22,970 nt of DNA from positions 1 through 22,970 of the forward strand of contig CALVUU010000036.1 of the NCBI GenBank assembly GCA_944363655.1. The letters run 5' to 3'. Both the position numbers and the translations under genes were made by a program. Below the pieces are notes generated by a model. The model worked only from the letters and a program-made list of their open reading frames with translations. It was not told where the DNA came from and searched no databases. Of the stretch, positions 8,207-14,092 are shown one piece after another (position 1 is the stretch's first letter; each line of letters opens with the position of its first letter). The DNA comes from an uncultured Bacilli bacterium (GTDB lineage: Bacteria; Bacillota_I; Bacilli_A; RF39; UBA660).

Positions 8207-9071
8207 TCAAATCACCCAAATCTATTACAAATTTATCAAGTAATAATTCTAAATTAACATTACTACTAATATCTTCTAAAAATTTAGTTACTAAATTAAT
8301 TCTTGAAAGTAATGATTTACTATCTAAGTTATTCAAAAAATTAACTTTACCAAATTTTTGGTATTTACTAGACAAATTTAATGAATTTTTAAAAAATTCT
8401 TCATATATTATTAAAATTATTTGAAATAATTTTTTAATTTCATCTCGTGTACTAATTTGTCCTAACAAGATACTTCTATTATACATTATCGAATCTTTTT
8501 TTTCTACTTCCAATTTTTCTAGATAATCCATAGCTAATTTCAAAAAAACTACAAATTCTTCTTCAAATACAGAATCAATATTTAATTCATGTATATCATA
8601 CATTGCTTTAATTACTTCACATCTACTTCTAATTGTTGGAATAATATTATTTAAATTACTTGTTATAAAAAAACCCATTATATGTTCTTCAGGTTCTTCT
8701 AAAAACTTTAACATTGTATTGGCGGAAGATGCCGTCATAGCCTCAGCATTTTTAATAATATAAATATTATCATTTGTATAAATTGGAACTGTACTAAAAT
8801 TCCTTTTTAATTCTAAAATTTGTTCTTTTTTTATTGTACTACCACTTGGTTCAATTATAGCAAGTGATGGTAAATAATTTTGATCAACTAAATTACATAT
8901 ATTACACTCTATACAATTATCTTTGTATTTTTCTTTACAAAAAATTTGTTTAACAATTCTCTTCAAATTTTCTAAACAAAGATCTACATTATTTGTTTCC
9001 ACTAAATAAACATGAGAAATTTTATTCTCATGATAATAATCTACTAATTTATCTAATCCATTTAATGCCAT
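8199..9071 (-). CDS. holB: DNA polymerase III delta' subunit (clamp loader)
   Basis: Non-motor AAA+ subunit of the clamp loader that, with DnaX and delta, opens the DnaN ring and places it on primed DNA. The 290-residue product has a zinc cluster (CKEKYKDNCIECNIC), the segment NIYIIKNAEAMTASSANTMLKFLEEP typical of delta'/DnaX proteins (written here as a family description; key residues are the AEAM and KFLEEP parts near 115-135), and the SRC motif in TIRSRCEVI. The N-terminal P-loop is degenerate, as expected for delta'. I select ATG at 9071 because GGGAGAGG lies just upstream; a start at 9095 would place this ribosome site inside the gene. It follows bofA by ten bases. tmk, which precedes holB in many Bacilli, is absent. 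Confidence 0.92.
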   Translation of the reverse strand: MALNGLDKLVDYYHENKISHVYLVETNNVDLCLENLKRIVKQIFCKEKYKDNCIECNICNLVDQNYLPSLAIIEPSGSTIKKEQILELKRNFSTVPIYTNDNIYIIKNAEAMTASSANTMLKFLEEPEEHIMGFFITSNLNNIIPTIRSRCEVIKAMYDIHELNIDSVFEEEFVVFLKLAMDYLEKLEVEKKDSIMYNRSILLGQISTRDEIKKLFQIILIIYEEFFKNSLNLSSKYQKFGKVNFLNNLDSKSLLSRINLVTKFLEDISSNVNLELLLDKFVIDLGDLNE

Positions 9072-9081
9072 AATCCTCTCC

Positions 9082-9270
9082 CTATAATAATACAAAATAT
9101 ATTGCTATAAGGGCTAAAAGTCCACACATACCTAAAGATGCTACAACACTTACAGTAATTAAATTAATCGGAATAAAAATTTTTAAACCAGATGCTACTA
9201 AATTAAAAGCATAAACTAAACAAATTGCCAATATTATCTTTTTAATTACTGTAATTATGATATCTTTCAT
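9082..9270 (-). CDS. bofA: BofA-like membrane protein (pro-sigma-K processing inhibitor family)
   Basis: A 62-residue protein with two hydrophobic segments (about 5-27 and 34-61) and the family tail LGMCGLLALIAIYFVLL. In B. subtilis BofA sits in the outer forespore membrane and holds the protease SpoIVFB inactive until pro-sigma-K must be cleaved. Position directly after recR is the Bacillus location (there with yaaL between). ATG at 9270 is preferred over ATG at 9276 because the ribosome site GAGG then has a spacing of about 7 bases. Similarity is short, so the assignment leans on synteny as well as on the C-terminal motif. Together with spoVT it suggests an endospore programme. Confidence 0.82.
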   Translation of the reverse strand: MKDIIITVIKKIILAICLVYAFNLVASGLKIFIPINLITVSVVASLGMCGLLALIAIYFVLL

Positions 9271-9308
9271 ATGCATTCCTCACAACAATATATGAAAAAT
9301 ATAAAATA

Positions 9309-9911
9309 TTATTCAGAAATTTTCTTACGATCTTCAAGTGCTTTATCAAGGGTAATAATATCAAGATAATCAATTTCTGCTCCCATGGGAATACCATATG
9401 AAAGCCTTGATATCATTACATCTTTTTTTTCAAATATTTTCTTGATATAAAGAGTAGTAGTTTCTCCTTCAACTGTCGATTTTAATGCTAAAATTAATTC
9501 TGGTTTTTCTAACTTTTCTACACGTTTAACTAAAGACGCTAAATTAATATTATCAGGTCCAATATTATCTGCTGGAGAAATAAGACCATTTAAAACATGA
9601 TAAACACCATGATAATTTCCCACTTTTTCAAATGAAAATACACTTTTATAATCTTCTATTACACAAATCATATTATGATCTCGTGCATCATCTGCACAAA
9701 TTGGACAAATTTCATCTTCTGATAAATGACCACATATACTACACTTGCGTATTTTTCCTTTAACATCTCTTATCGCACCTGCAAAGCCATCAGCCTCCTC
9801 ATCTTTAAAATTAAGTAATGCTAAGGCTAATCTTTCAGCATTTTTTTCCCCAATCCCTGGTAACTTTTTAAAATAATTAATTAACTTTTCAAGTGATTTT
9901 GGATAAATCAT
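9309..9911 (-). CDS. recR: Recombination mediator RecR
   Basis: Ring-forming protein that works with RecO (and RecF) to load RecA at single-stranded gaps. The 200-residue length is typical. It has an N-terminal helix-hairpin-helix (KKLPGIGEKNAERLA, 15-29), a zinc finger C57-SIC60...C69-PIC72, then a Toprim domain (ICVIEDYKSVF and later ILALKSTVEGE) and a C-terminal Walker-B-like segment (SRLSYGIPMGAEIDYLD). ATG at 9911 is one base after the ybaB stop, so translation probably depends on coupling. Its usual partners dnaX and ybaB are immediately upstream, and recF is in the same window. Confidence 0.97.
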   Translation of the reverse strand: MIYPKSLEKLINYFKKLPGIGEKNAERLALALLNFKDEEADGFAGAIRDVKGKIRKCSICGHLSEDEICPICADDARDHNMICVIEDYKSVFSFEKVGNYHGVYHVLNGLISPADNIGPDNINLASLVKRVEKLEKPELILALKSTVEGETTTLYIKKIFEKKDVMISRLSYGIPMGAEIDYLDIITLDKALEDRKKISE

Positions 9912-9912
9912 A

Positions 9913-10209
9913 TTACATCAAACCACTCATTGAAGCATATTGCCCAAGTTTGTTTTCGGTTTCTTTATCAATTTTTCCAAAAGCATCTTTAATCGCAAGC
10001 ATAATCATATCTTCTAACATCTCTTTATCATCTTCATCAATTGCTCCATCATGAGTAATTTTAAAAGATACTATTTCCCTTTTTCCATTAAAAGTAATAG
10101 TTACCCACTCAGATTTTCCTTCAAAAATCTCATTATCAATTTCTTCCTTTTTCTTTGTTATTTCTCTTTGCATCCTTTGTGCTTGTTGCATTAATTGTTG
10201 CATATTCAT
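9913..10209 (-). CDS. ybaB: YbaB/EbfC nucleoid-associated protein
   Basis: Small dimeric DNA-binding protein (98 residues) of the conserved dnaX-ybaB-recR cluster; known members bind DNA as tweezer-like dimers with roles in nucleoid structure and repair. It shows the Met/Gln-rich N-terminal helix (MQQLMQQAQRMQREITKK) and the GKSEWVTITFNGKREIVSFKI beta segment, then an acidic helix ending the family fold. ATG at 10209 has GGAG nine bases upstream. It lies 12 bases after dnaX and one base before recR. Called yaaK in B. subtilis. Confidence 0.94.
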   Translation of the reverse strand: MNMQQLMQQAQRMQREITKKKEEIDNEIFEGKSEWVTITFNGKREIVSFKITHDGAIDEDDKEMLEDMIMLAIKDAFGKIDKETENKLGQYASMSGLM

Positions 10210-10221
10210 ATTATCAATCTC

Positions 10222-11820
10222 CTATTCTATTTCTATTTTATCTATATCAAATAATCCAGCTGCAATAGAGGTTATATCATCATTAACTTCTTTAGTATCT
10301 TTCAAATTATCCTCTATATCTTCTGAAATATATGTATATTTATAATGATTTTTTAAATTTTCTATATATCTATTTTTCTCTTGATTCCATTTTTCTTCAC
10401 CAATAAAAACTAAAGTATAATTAGAATTATTAAATTTACCAAATAATCTTCTAATTTCATCTATTTTCTCATTAATTTCTAGTTCTTGATGATTAATCGT
10501 CGTTACAAGAATTGCATACTTATCAGATGCTGTTACAACCATTGTATCACTAATTAAACCTTTAATTAATGCCGAATCTACATTGGTAATAAAATTTTTC
10601 CAAACATCTTGTAAACTTTTTAAATAACTTTTTGAGGCATTAACAAAACAATTATTAATACGTATATCAACTAATTTATCACTTACTGTAATATTTTTAT
10701 CAATATTTATCTTAACTTTTTCTTTTTTTTCCTCAGGTATCTCAATAACATTTTCTTTTTTTATTTCTACTTTATTTTCAGAAGATACACTCTTACCAAT
10801 ATCCATGTATCCTAAAAGAGTTATTTTTATTAATAAATATGGATCAACATTTATATTTATTTTATTTATTAAATTATTTAAATCCAATATAATATTTTTA
10901 CACTTATCATAATCAATATTAATTTTATTATTACCTTTAACAATATCCACAGCCACATTGCTTAAAGCATAAACAATTTTTTTTATAACCACTTTATAAT
11001 TAAGACTATTTTCTTGAAAGCCAAGCATTGTACTTTCAAAACTATCAACATCATTTTTAACTATTGCTCTAATCAAATCATCAATTTTTTGATTAGAAAT
11101 ACTTCCAATTTCTTTTACTACTAAATCCGTCGTAATTTTTTCTTCATTTTTAGAGAGTTGATCTAAAATACTTAAAGCATCCCTGAGCCCACCATCTGCA
11201 AGATTAGCAATTTCCACTAACCCATCTTCATCATAAGAAATGTTTTCACTATCACAAACATATTTTAATTGGTTTAGTAAATCACTATTGGAAATTCTTT
11301 TAAAGTCAAATCTTTGGCAACGTGATAATATCGTAATTGGTACACTTTCAATATTAGTAGTAGCTAAAATAAATATTACATGTTCGGGTGGCTCCTCGAG
11401 CGTTAATAATAAAGCATTAAATGCACTTTGACTAAGCATATGAACTTCATCAATAATATAAACCTTATATTTAAGTGATGTTGGCATAATTTTTATATTA
11501 TTAATAAGTTCTCTTATTTCATCAACACCATTATTAGATGCCGCATCGATTTCGATAATATCTGGATTTCCATTAAATGCTATACAATTTGCGCACTTGC
11601 CGCAGGCGACTCCATTTTTATTATCTAAACAATTAATGGATTTAGCAAGAATTCTTGCCGTTGATGTTTTTCCAGTTCCTCTAGGTCCTGAAAACAAATA
11701 AGCATGAGCTATCTTATTTTCTTTTATTGAATTTTTTAATATTTGAACTACATGATTTTGCCCAACTAACCCCTCAAAACTATCGGGACGATATTTTCTA
11801 TATAATACTTTATAATTCAT
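10222..11820 (-). CDS. dnaX: DNA polymerase III subunit tau (clamp loader ATPase)
   Basis: AAA+ ATPase motor of the clamp loader that also ties polymerase and helicase together through its C-terminal region. The 532-residue product begins MNYKVLYRKYRPDSFEGLVGQ. Walker A GPRGTGKT is at 45-52, a zinc site uses C64, C73, C76 and C79, Walker B IIDEVHML is near 118-125, and sensor/SRC residues follow. Domain III ends near residue 350, followed by a charged Lys/Glu linker and a divergent tau tail. I start at ATG 11820 because GGAGGG is 6 bases upstream; a start at 11838 would contain that site. Two in-phase A AAA AAA heptamers lie in the linker, and a -1 shift at the second reaches TAA after three codons, giving a gamma-like product of about 369 residues (see findings). 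The stop is TAG. Confidence 0.95.
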   Translation of the reverse strand: MNYKVLYRKYRPDSFEGLVGQNHVVQILKNSIKENKIAHAYLFSGPRGTGKTSTARILAKSINCLDNKNGVACGKCANCIAFNGNPDIIEIDAASNNGVDEIRELINNIKIMPTSLKYKVYIIDEVHMLSQSAFNALLLTLEEPPEHVIFILATTNIESVPITILSRCQRFDFKRISNSDLLNQLKYVCDSENISYDEDGLVEIANLADGGLRDALSILDQLSKNEEKITTDLVVKEIGSISNQKIDDLIRAIVKNDVDSFESTMLGFQENSLNYKVVIKKIVYALSNVAVDIVKGNNKINIDYDKCKNIILDLNNLINKININVDPYLLIKITLLGYMDIGKSVSSENKVEIKKENVIEIPEEKKEKVKINIDKNITVSDKLVDIRINNCFVNASKSYLKSLQDVWKNFITNVDSALIKGLISDTMVVTASDKYAILVTTINHQELEINEKIDEIRRLFGKFNNSNYTLVFIGEEKWNQEKNRYIENLKNHYKYTYISEDIEDNLKDTKEVNDDITSIAAGLFDIDKIEIE

Positions 11821-11857
11821 TGATAACCCTCCATCCAAAATTATATCATATTTATCA

Positions 11858-12277
11858 TTATTTTTCTCTTAATTTCTTAAAAAAATCTTGTAATATCTTC
11901 AAATATTCGTCCTTAACTTTTTCATCATCAAAATTATGTATTGCAGTTTTACTATACTCAAACTTTTTTTCAGGCTTATCAAGCAAATAATATACAAAAT
12001 CAATTCTAGCTTCTCTAATAATATTTAAACACATTGAACATGGCTTTAATGTTACATACATAATAGAGCCTTGCAAATTCCAATTATTTATTTTTTTACA
12101 AGCATCTTTAATAGCATTTATTTCAGCATGCCCTAAAATATCCTGATTTTTTTCTCTAGTATTGTAACCTTCACCAATAATATGTCCATCTTTAACAATA
12201 ATTGCTCCGATTGGAACATCTTCGCTTTCTAAAGATTTTTTAGATAATTCAATAATTTTATTTAAATAATAAACCAT
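11858..12277 (-). CDS. tadA: tRNA-specific adenosine deaminase
   Basis: Deaminates A34 to inosine in tRNA-Arg(ACG), allowing one tRNA to read three codons. The 139-residue protein has the cytidine/adenosine deaminase zinc site HAE (His50, catalytic Glu52) and PCSMC (Cys80, Cys83), with the proton-shuttle glutamate in place. The start is ATG 12277 (MVYYLNKIIELS) with GGAAGTGAT upstream. An ATG-like extension to 12304 would run into the SRP RNA and is rejected. The SRP RNA and its terminator-like U-run end about 17 bases before this start, so tadA expression must come from read-through, from processing of that transcript, or from a promoter I do not see. dnaX follows after 37 bases. Confidence 0.95.
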   Translation of the reverse strand: MVYYLNKIIELSKKSLESEDVPIGAIIVKDGHIIGEGYNTREKNQDILGHAEINAIKDACKKINNWNLQGSIMYVTLKPCSMCLNIIREARIDFVYYLLDKPEKKFEYSKTAIHNFDDEKVKDEYLKILQDFFKKLREK

Positions 12278-12294
12278 TTTATCACTTCCAAATA

Positions 12295-12369
12295 AAAAGT
12301 GCACACAAATAGAGGCTGATGTGGCTGCTATCTTCCGATTCTGACCAGGTTACAGCATAATTGTTGCAC
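12295..12369 (-). ncRNA. ffs: Small bacterial signal recognition particle RNA (4.5S-like)
   Basis: Minus-strand transcript with the conserved SRP helix 8 sequence: GCUGUAACCUGGUCAG, a C-GGAA-G tetraloop, then GAUAGCAGCC. The ends pair: GTGCAACAA at the 5' side with TTGTGTGCAC at the 3' side (one bulge), giving a single long hairpin of about 75 nucleotides followed by UUUUU. It would bind Ffh for co-translational membrane targeting. Placement beside tadA and dnaX is the same as scr in B. subtilis. The RNA is short, lacking the Alu domain of the 270-nt Bacillus form, as in many small-genome Firmicutes. Confidence 0.93.
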
Positions 12370-12375
12370 AAATAA

Positions 12376-12404
12376 ATAATAGCAAAAATAATTTATCTTG
12401 TCAA
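12376..12404 (-). promoter_or_regulatory. ffs: Strong sigma-A-type promoter of the SRP RNA
   Basis: TTGACA (12404-12399), 17-base spacer, TATTAT (12381-12376), with TGC as extended -10 element. The predicted start about 7 bases downstream is exactly the 5' end of the folded SRP RNA. It is the best promoter in the window and may also feed tadA-dnaX and downstream genes by read-through. Confidence 0.9.
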
Positions 12405-12463
12405 ATAAAGCATTTACAAGAAAAAATATAATTTATCTAAAAACATTTTAAAACTATTAAATT

Positions 12464-12477
12464 ATTTCCCGGGAATA
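12464..12477. promoter_or_regulatory. Noc-binding-site-like palindrome 1
   Basis: ATTTCCCGGGAATA; the palindromic core TTCCCGGGAA is intact and the last two bases differ from the known Noc consensus ATTTCCCGGGAAAT. Confidence 0.65.
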
Positions 12478-12634
12478 TTTTTTTACAATCAGTAAATTTT
12501 TAAAAAAATAAATTTTAAAACAATTTTTAGTATTATAAATTTCCCTAAAATACAGGTAATAAGACAGTGAATTTTTTATTTATTTTCTTGTTAATAACTT
12601 AATAATTATTGATCAAATATATAATAAATAAAAT

Positions 12635-12648
12635 ATTTCCTAAGAAAT
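12635..12648. promoter_or_regulatory. Degenerate Noc-binding-site-like palindrome 2
   Basis: ATTTCCTAAGAAAT: three central differences from ATTTCCCGGGAAAT, but the flanks AATATTTC and GAAATATT are kept. It occupies the expected place in the tandem array, so it is probably a decayed site. Confidence 0.4.
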
Positions 12649-12856
12649 ATTTACCTATTCAGATTATATTTTTTTAAAATTTAATAAAAAGAAAATATAA
12701 TATTTAACACCTTTGAAAAGTAAATTTAAAAAATTTAATATTAAAACAAATTATTTAATTTAAAAATTTCCTTAATTTACGAGGAATATGACAGTAATTT
12801 TCTATTTGTTTTTTGTTAGTGACTTCAATATTATGTTAATAAATATTAATTTAATT

Positions 12857-12870
12857 ATTTCTCGGGAAAT
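12857..12870. promoter_or_regulatory. Noc-binding-site-like palindrome 3
   Basis: ATTTCTCGGGAAAT, one mismatch to the B. subtilis Noc consensus. Confidence 0.65.
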
Positions 12871-13027
12871 ATTATTTACAAACAATAAATTTTTAAAAAA
12901 TTAAAAATTTAAACTATAAAATTGAATCATAAATTTTCCTAAATTACTGGGATTTTGACAGTAATTTCTGTTTGTTTTTTTGTTAATAACTTTAAAAATA
13001 TAAAGTAAAACATCTAAAAATTAAAAT

Positions 13028-13041
13028 ATTTCCCGGGAAAT
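13028..13041. promoter_or_regulatory. Noc-binding site, perfect consensus (palindrome 4)
   Basis: ATTTCCCGGGAAAT, identical to the published Noc consensus, within a 20-bp perfect palindrome spanning 13025-13044. It is the array member closest to the parS cluster. Confidence 0.75.
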
Positions 13042-13358
13042 ATTCATTTAATATAGTTTAACAATATAATTATTTTTGAAAAATAAAAAGAAAAAATTTT
13101 TTTAACATTACATAAAAAAAATTACAAATAATTTTAGAAACATATAATATAAATAAAATAATAAAAAGAAAGTATAAATACACAGAGCTTTTCATTAATA
13201 AAGTACAAGAATTATAAAAAAAATATATATTATTATATTTTATGTTCCTAATTCTCTATATTTTTTTATTAAATGTCAAACATTTGTTTGTTTTTCGGTA
13301 TGAAACATGTTATATTAAAATTGTAAATCTATTATTGTTAACCATTTATCAACATGAA

Positions 13359-13374
13359 TGTTTCACGTGAAACA
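13359..13374. promoter_or_regulatory. parS site 1 (perfect)
   Basis: TGTTTCACGTGAAACA, within the family consensus TGTTNCACGTGAAACA bound by ParB/Spo0J; 20-bp palindrome including flanks. TTATCAACA lies four bases upstream (13346-13354). Confidence 0.92.
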
Positions 13375-13479
13375 TTGTTAATATATATTGAATTTTTTAA
13401 TTTTATGTCTTTTTTTTCAAAAAATGTAAAAAATGGCACTAAATTAATAAATTCTAACGAATTTTAATAAAAAAAGATA

Positions 13480-13495
13480 TGTTTCACGTGAAATA
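13480..13495. promoter_or_regulatory. parS site 2 (one mismatch)
   Basis: TGTTTCACGTGAAATA; C to T in the right arm. Middle site of repeat copy 1, preceded by an A7 run. Confidence 0.78.
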
Positions 13496-13543
13496 TATAT
13501 AATATTTATAAAATAAACATTATTAACTATTTATCAACATGAA

Positions 13544-13559
13544 TGTTTCACGTGAAACA
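13544..13559. promoter_or_regulatory. parS site 3 (perfect)
   Basis: TGTTTCACGTGAAACA with TTATCAACA at 13531-13539, again four bases upstream. Confidence 0.92.
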
Positions 13560-13641
13560 TTCAAAACAGTTTAAACAAATATTTTTATAGAAGTAATATA
13601 ATTTATAGAAATTATAAAAACAATTCACAAGTTATCAACAA

Positions 13642-13657
13642 TGTTTCACGTGAAACA
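13642..13657. promoter_or_regulatory. parS site 4 (perfect)
   Basis: TGTTTCACGTGAAACA with TTATCAACA at 13632-13640, one base upstream; starts repeat copy 2. Confidence 0.92.
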
Positions 13658-13765
13658 TTGTTAATATATATTGAAATTTTTGAATTTTATGTCTTTTTTT
13701 TCAAAAAAATGCAAAAAATGGCACTAAATTAATAAATTCTAACGAATTTTAATAAAAAAAAGATA

Positions 13766-13781
13766 TGTTTCACGTGAAATA
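13766..13781. promoter_or_regulatory. parS site 5 (one mismatch)
   Basis: TGTTTCACGTGAAATA, the same substitution as site 2, middle of repeat copy 2. Confidence 0.78.
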
Positions 13782-13829
13782 TATATAATATTTATAAAAT
13801 AAACATTATTAACTATTTATCAACATGAA

Positions 13830-13845
13830 TGTTTCACGTGAAACA
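13830..13845. promoter_or_regulatory. parS site 6 (perfect)
   Basis: TGTTTCACGTGAAACA with TTATCAACA at 13817-13825, four bases upstream. Confidence 0.92.
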
Positions 13846-13944
13846 TTGTCCTTCTAGATAACCAATAAATTAAATAATTTACATATAAAGTAATAGTATT
13901 TTTAATTAAGTTTTACTGATTTATTTAAAAAAATTATCAACACA

Positions 13945-13960
13945 TATTTCACGTGAAACA
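13945..13960. promoter_or_regulatory. parS site 7 (one mismatch)
   Basis: TATTTCACGTGAAACA; G to A in the left arm. TTATCAACA at 13934-13942, two bases upstream; starts repeat copy 3. Confidence 0.78.
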
Positions 13961-14055
13961 TTGTATTGATATATTGAATTTTTAAATTTGATGCCGTTTT
14001 TTTGAAAAAAATGCAAAAAACGGCACTAAATTAATAAATTCTAACGAATTTTAAT

Positions 14056-14085
14056 AAAAAAGATATGTTTCACGTGAAACATATC
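14056..14085 (-). terminator. Probable gyrA terminator formed by the parS palindrome
   Basis: In the gyrA transcript the 24-base palindrome can fold into a hairpin (arms GAUAUGUUU and AAACAUAUC, loop CACGUG) followed at once by UUUUUUAUU. It begins seven bases after the gyrA stop. A further hairpin (GCCGTTTTTT / AAAAAACGGC, about 13993-14024) lies downstream as a possible backup. Confidence 0.62.
14066..14081. promoter_or_regulatory. parS site 8 (perfect), next to gyrA
   Basis: TGTTTCACGTGAAACA inside a 24-bp perfect palindrome (14062-14085), ending eight bases from the gyrA stop codon and overlapping the probable gyrA terminator. Confidence 0.92.
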
Positions 14086-14092
14086 ATAGCCT

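Larger units (their letters stand above)
12464..13044. repeat. Three tandem units bounded by Noc-like palindromes
   Basis: Units start at 12464, 12635 and 12857 and the array closes at 13028; steps are 171, 222 and 171 bases. Each unit holds, in order, a palindrome, an A/T run including AATTTTTAAAAAA-type sequence, an AAATTTCCCTAAA-like block, a GACAGT (12563, 12790, 12957), and a T-rich block ending near GTTAATAACTT, then about 70 bases to the next palindrome. Units 1 and 3 are the most alike; unit 2 has an insertion or divergence upstream of GACAGT. Confidence 0.8.
13346..14085. repeat. Three imperfect direct repeats carrying the parS cluster
   Basis: Copy 1 spans about 13346-13560, copy 2 about 13632-13846, copy 3 about 13934-14085 (shorter, ending at gyrA). 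Each has TTATCAACA, a parS, TTGTTAATATATATTG-like sequence, a T-run/A-run hairpin, GGCACTAAATTAATAAATTC, an inverted repeat AAATTC-TAAC-GAATTT, and a second parS 121-124 bases after the first. Copies 1 and 2 add a third TTATCAACA-parS 64 bases further. Copies 1 and 2 are nearly identical over 200 bases, suggesting recent duplication or homogenisation. Confidence 0.88.
12405..14092. other. Gene-free, repeat-rich region with Noc-like and parS site arrays
   Basis: About 1.7 kb between the gyrA stop and the SRP RNA promoter with no credible reading frame on either strand and extreme AT content. The left half (12464-13044) consists of three tandem units bounded by CCCGGG-centred palindromes; the right half (13346-14085) consists of three imperfect direct repeats carrying CACGTG-centred parS palindromes. 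In B. subtilis an rRNA operon follows gyrA; no rRNA or tRNA signature is visible here. Between 13045 and 13345 I see only AT-rich sequence and a short inverted repeat CAAACA-TT-TGTTTG at 13277-13290. Confidence 0.85.

Noticed and set aside
12278..12304. Longer tadA N-terminus beginning at 12304
   Set aside because: It would translate the SRP RNA 3' end and its U-run; ATG 12277 has a good ribosome site and gives the normal family length.
13277..13290. CAAACA-TT-TGTTTG inverted repeat as a further ParB or Noc site
   Set aside because: It lacks the CACGTG or CCCGGG centre and occurs once, so there is no support beyond chance in AT-rich DNA.
13346..14085. Repeated palindromic units as a CRISPR array
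   Set aside because: Repeats are about 200 bases with conserved spacers, not short repeats with unique spacers, and no cas genes are near. The palindromes match parS.
12405..14092. Insertion sequence or MITE remnants
   Set aside because: No transposase frame, no terminal inverted repeats enclosing the units, and no target duplications visible.
12405..14092. Small genes or rRNA/tRNA after gyrA
   Set aside because: Only very short AT-driven frames without ribosome sites; none of the conserved rRNA or tRNA sequences is seen.
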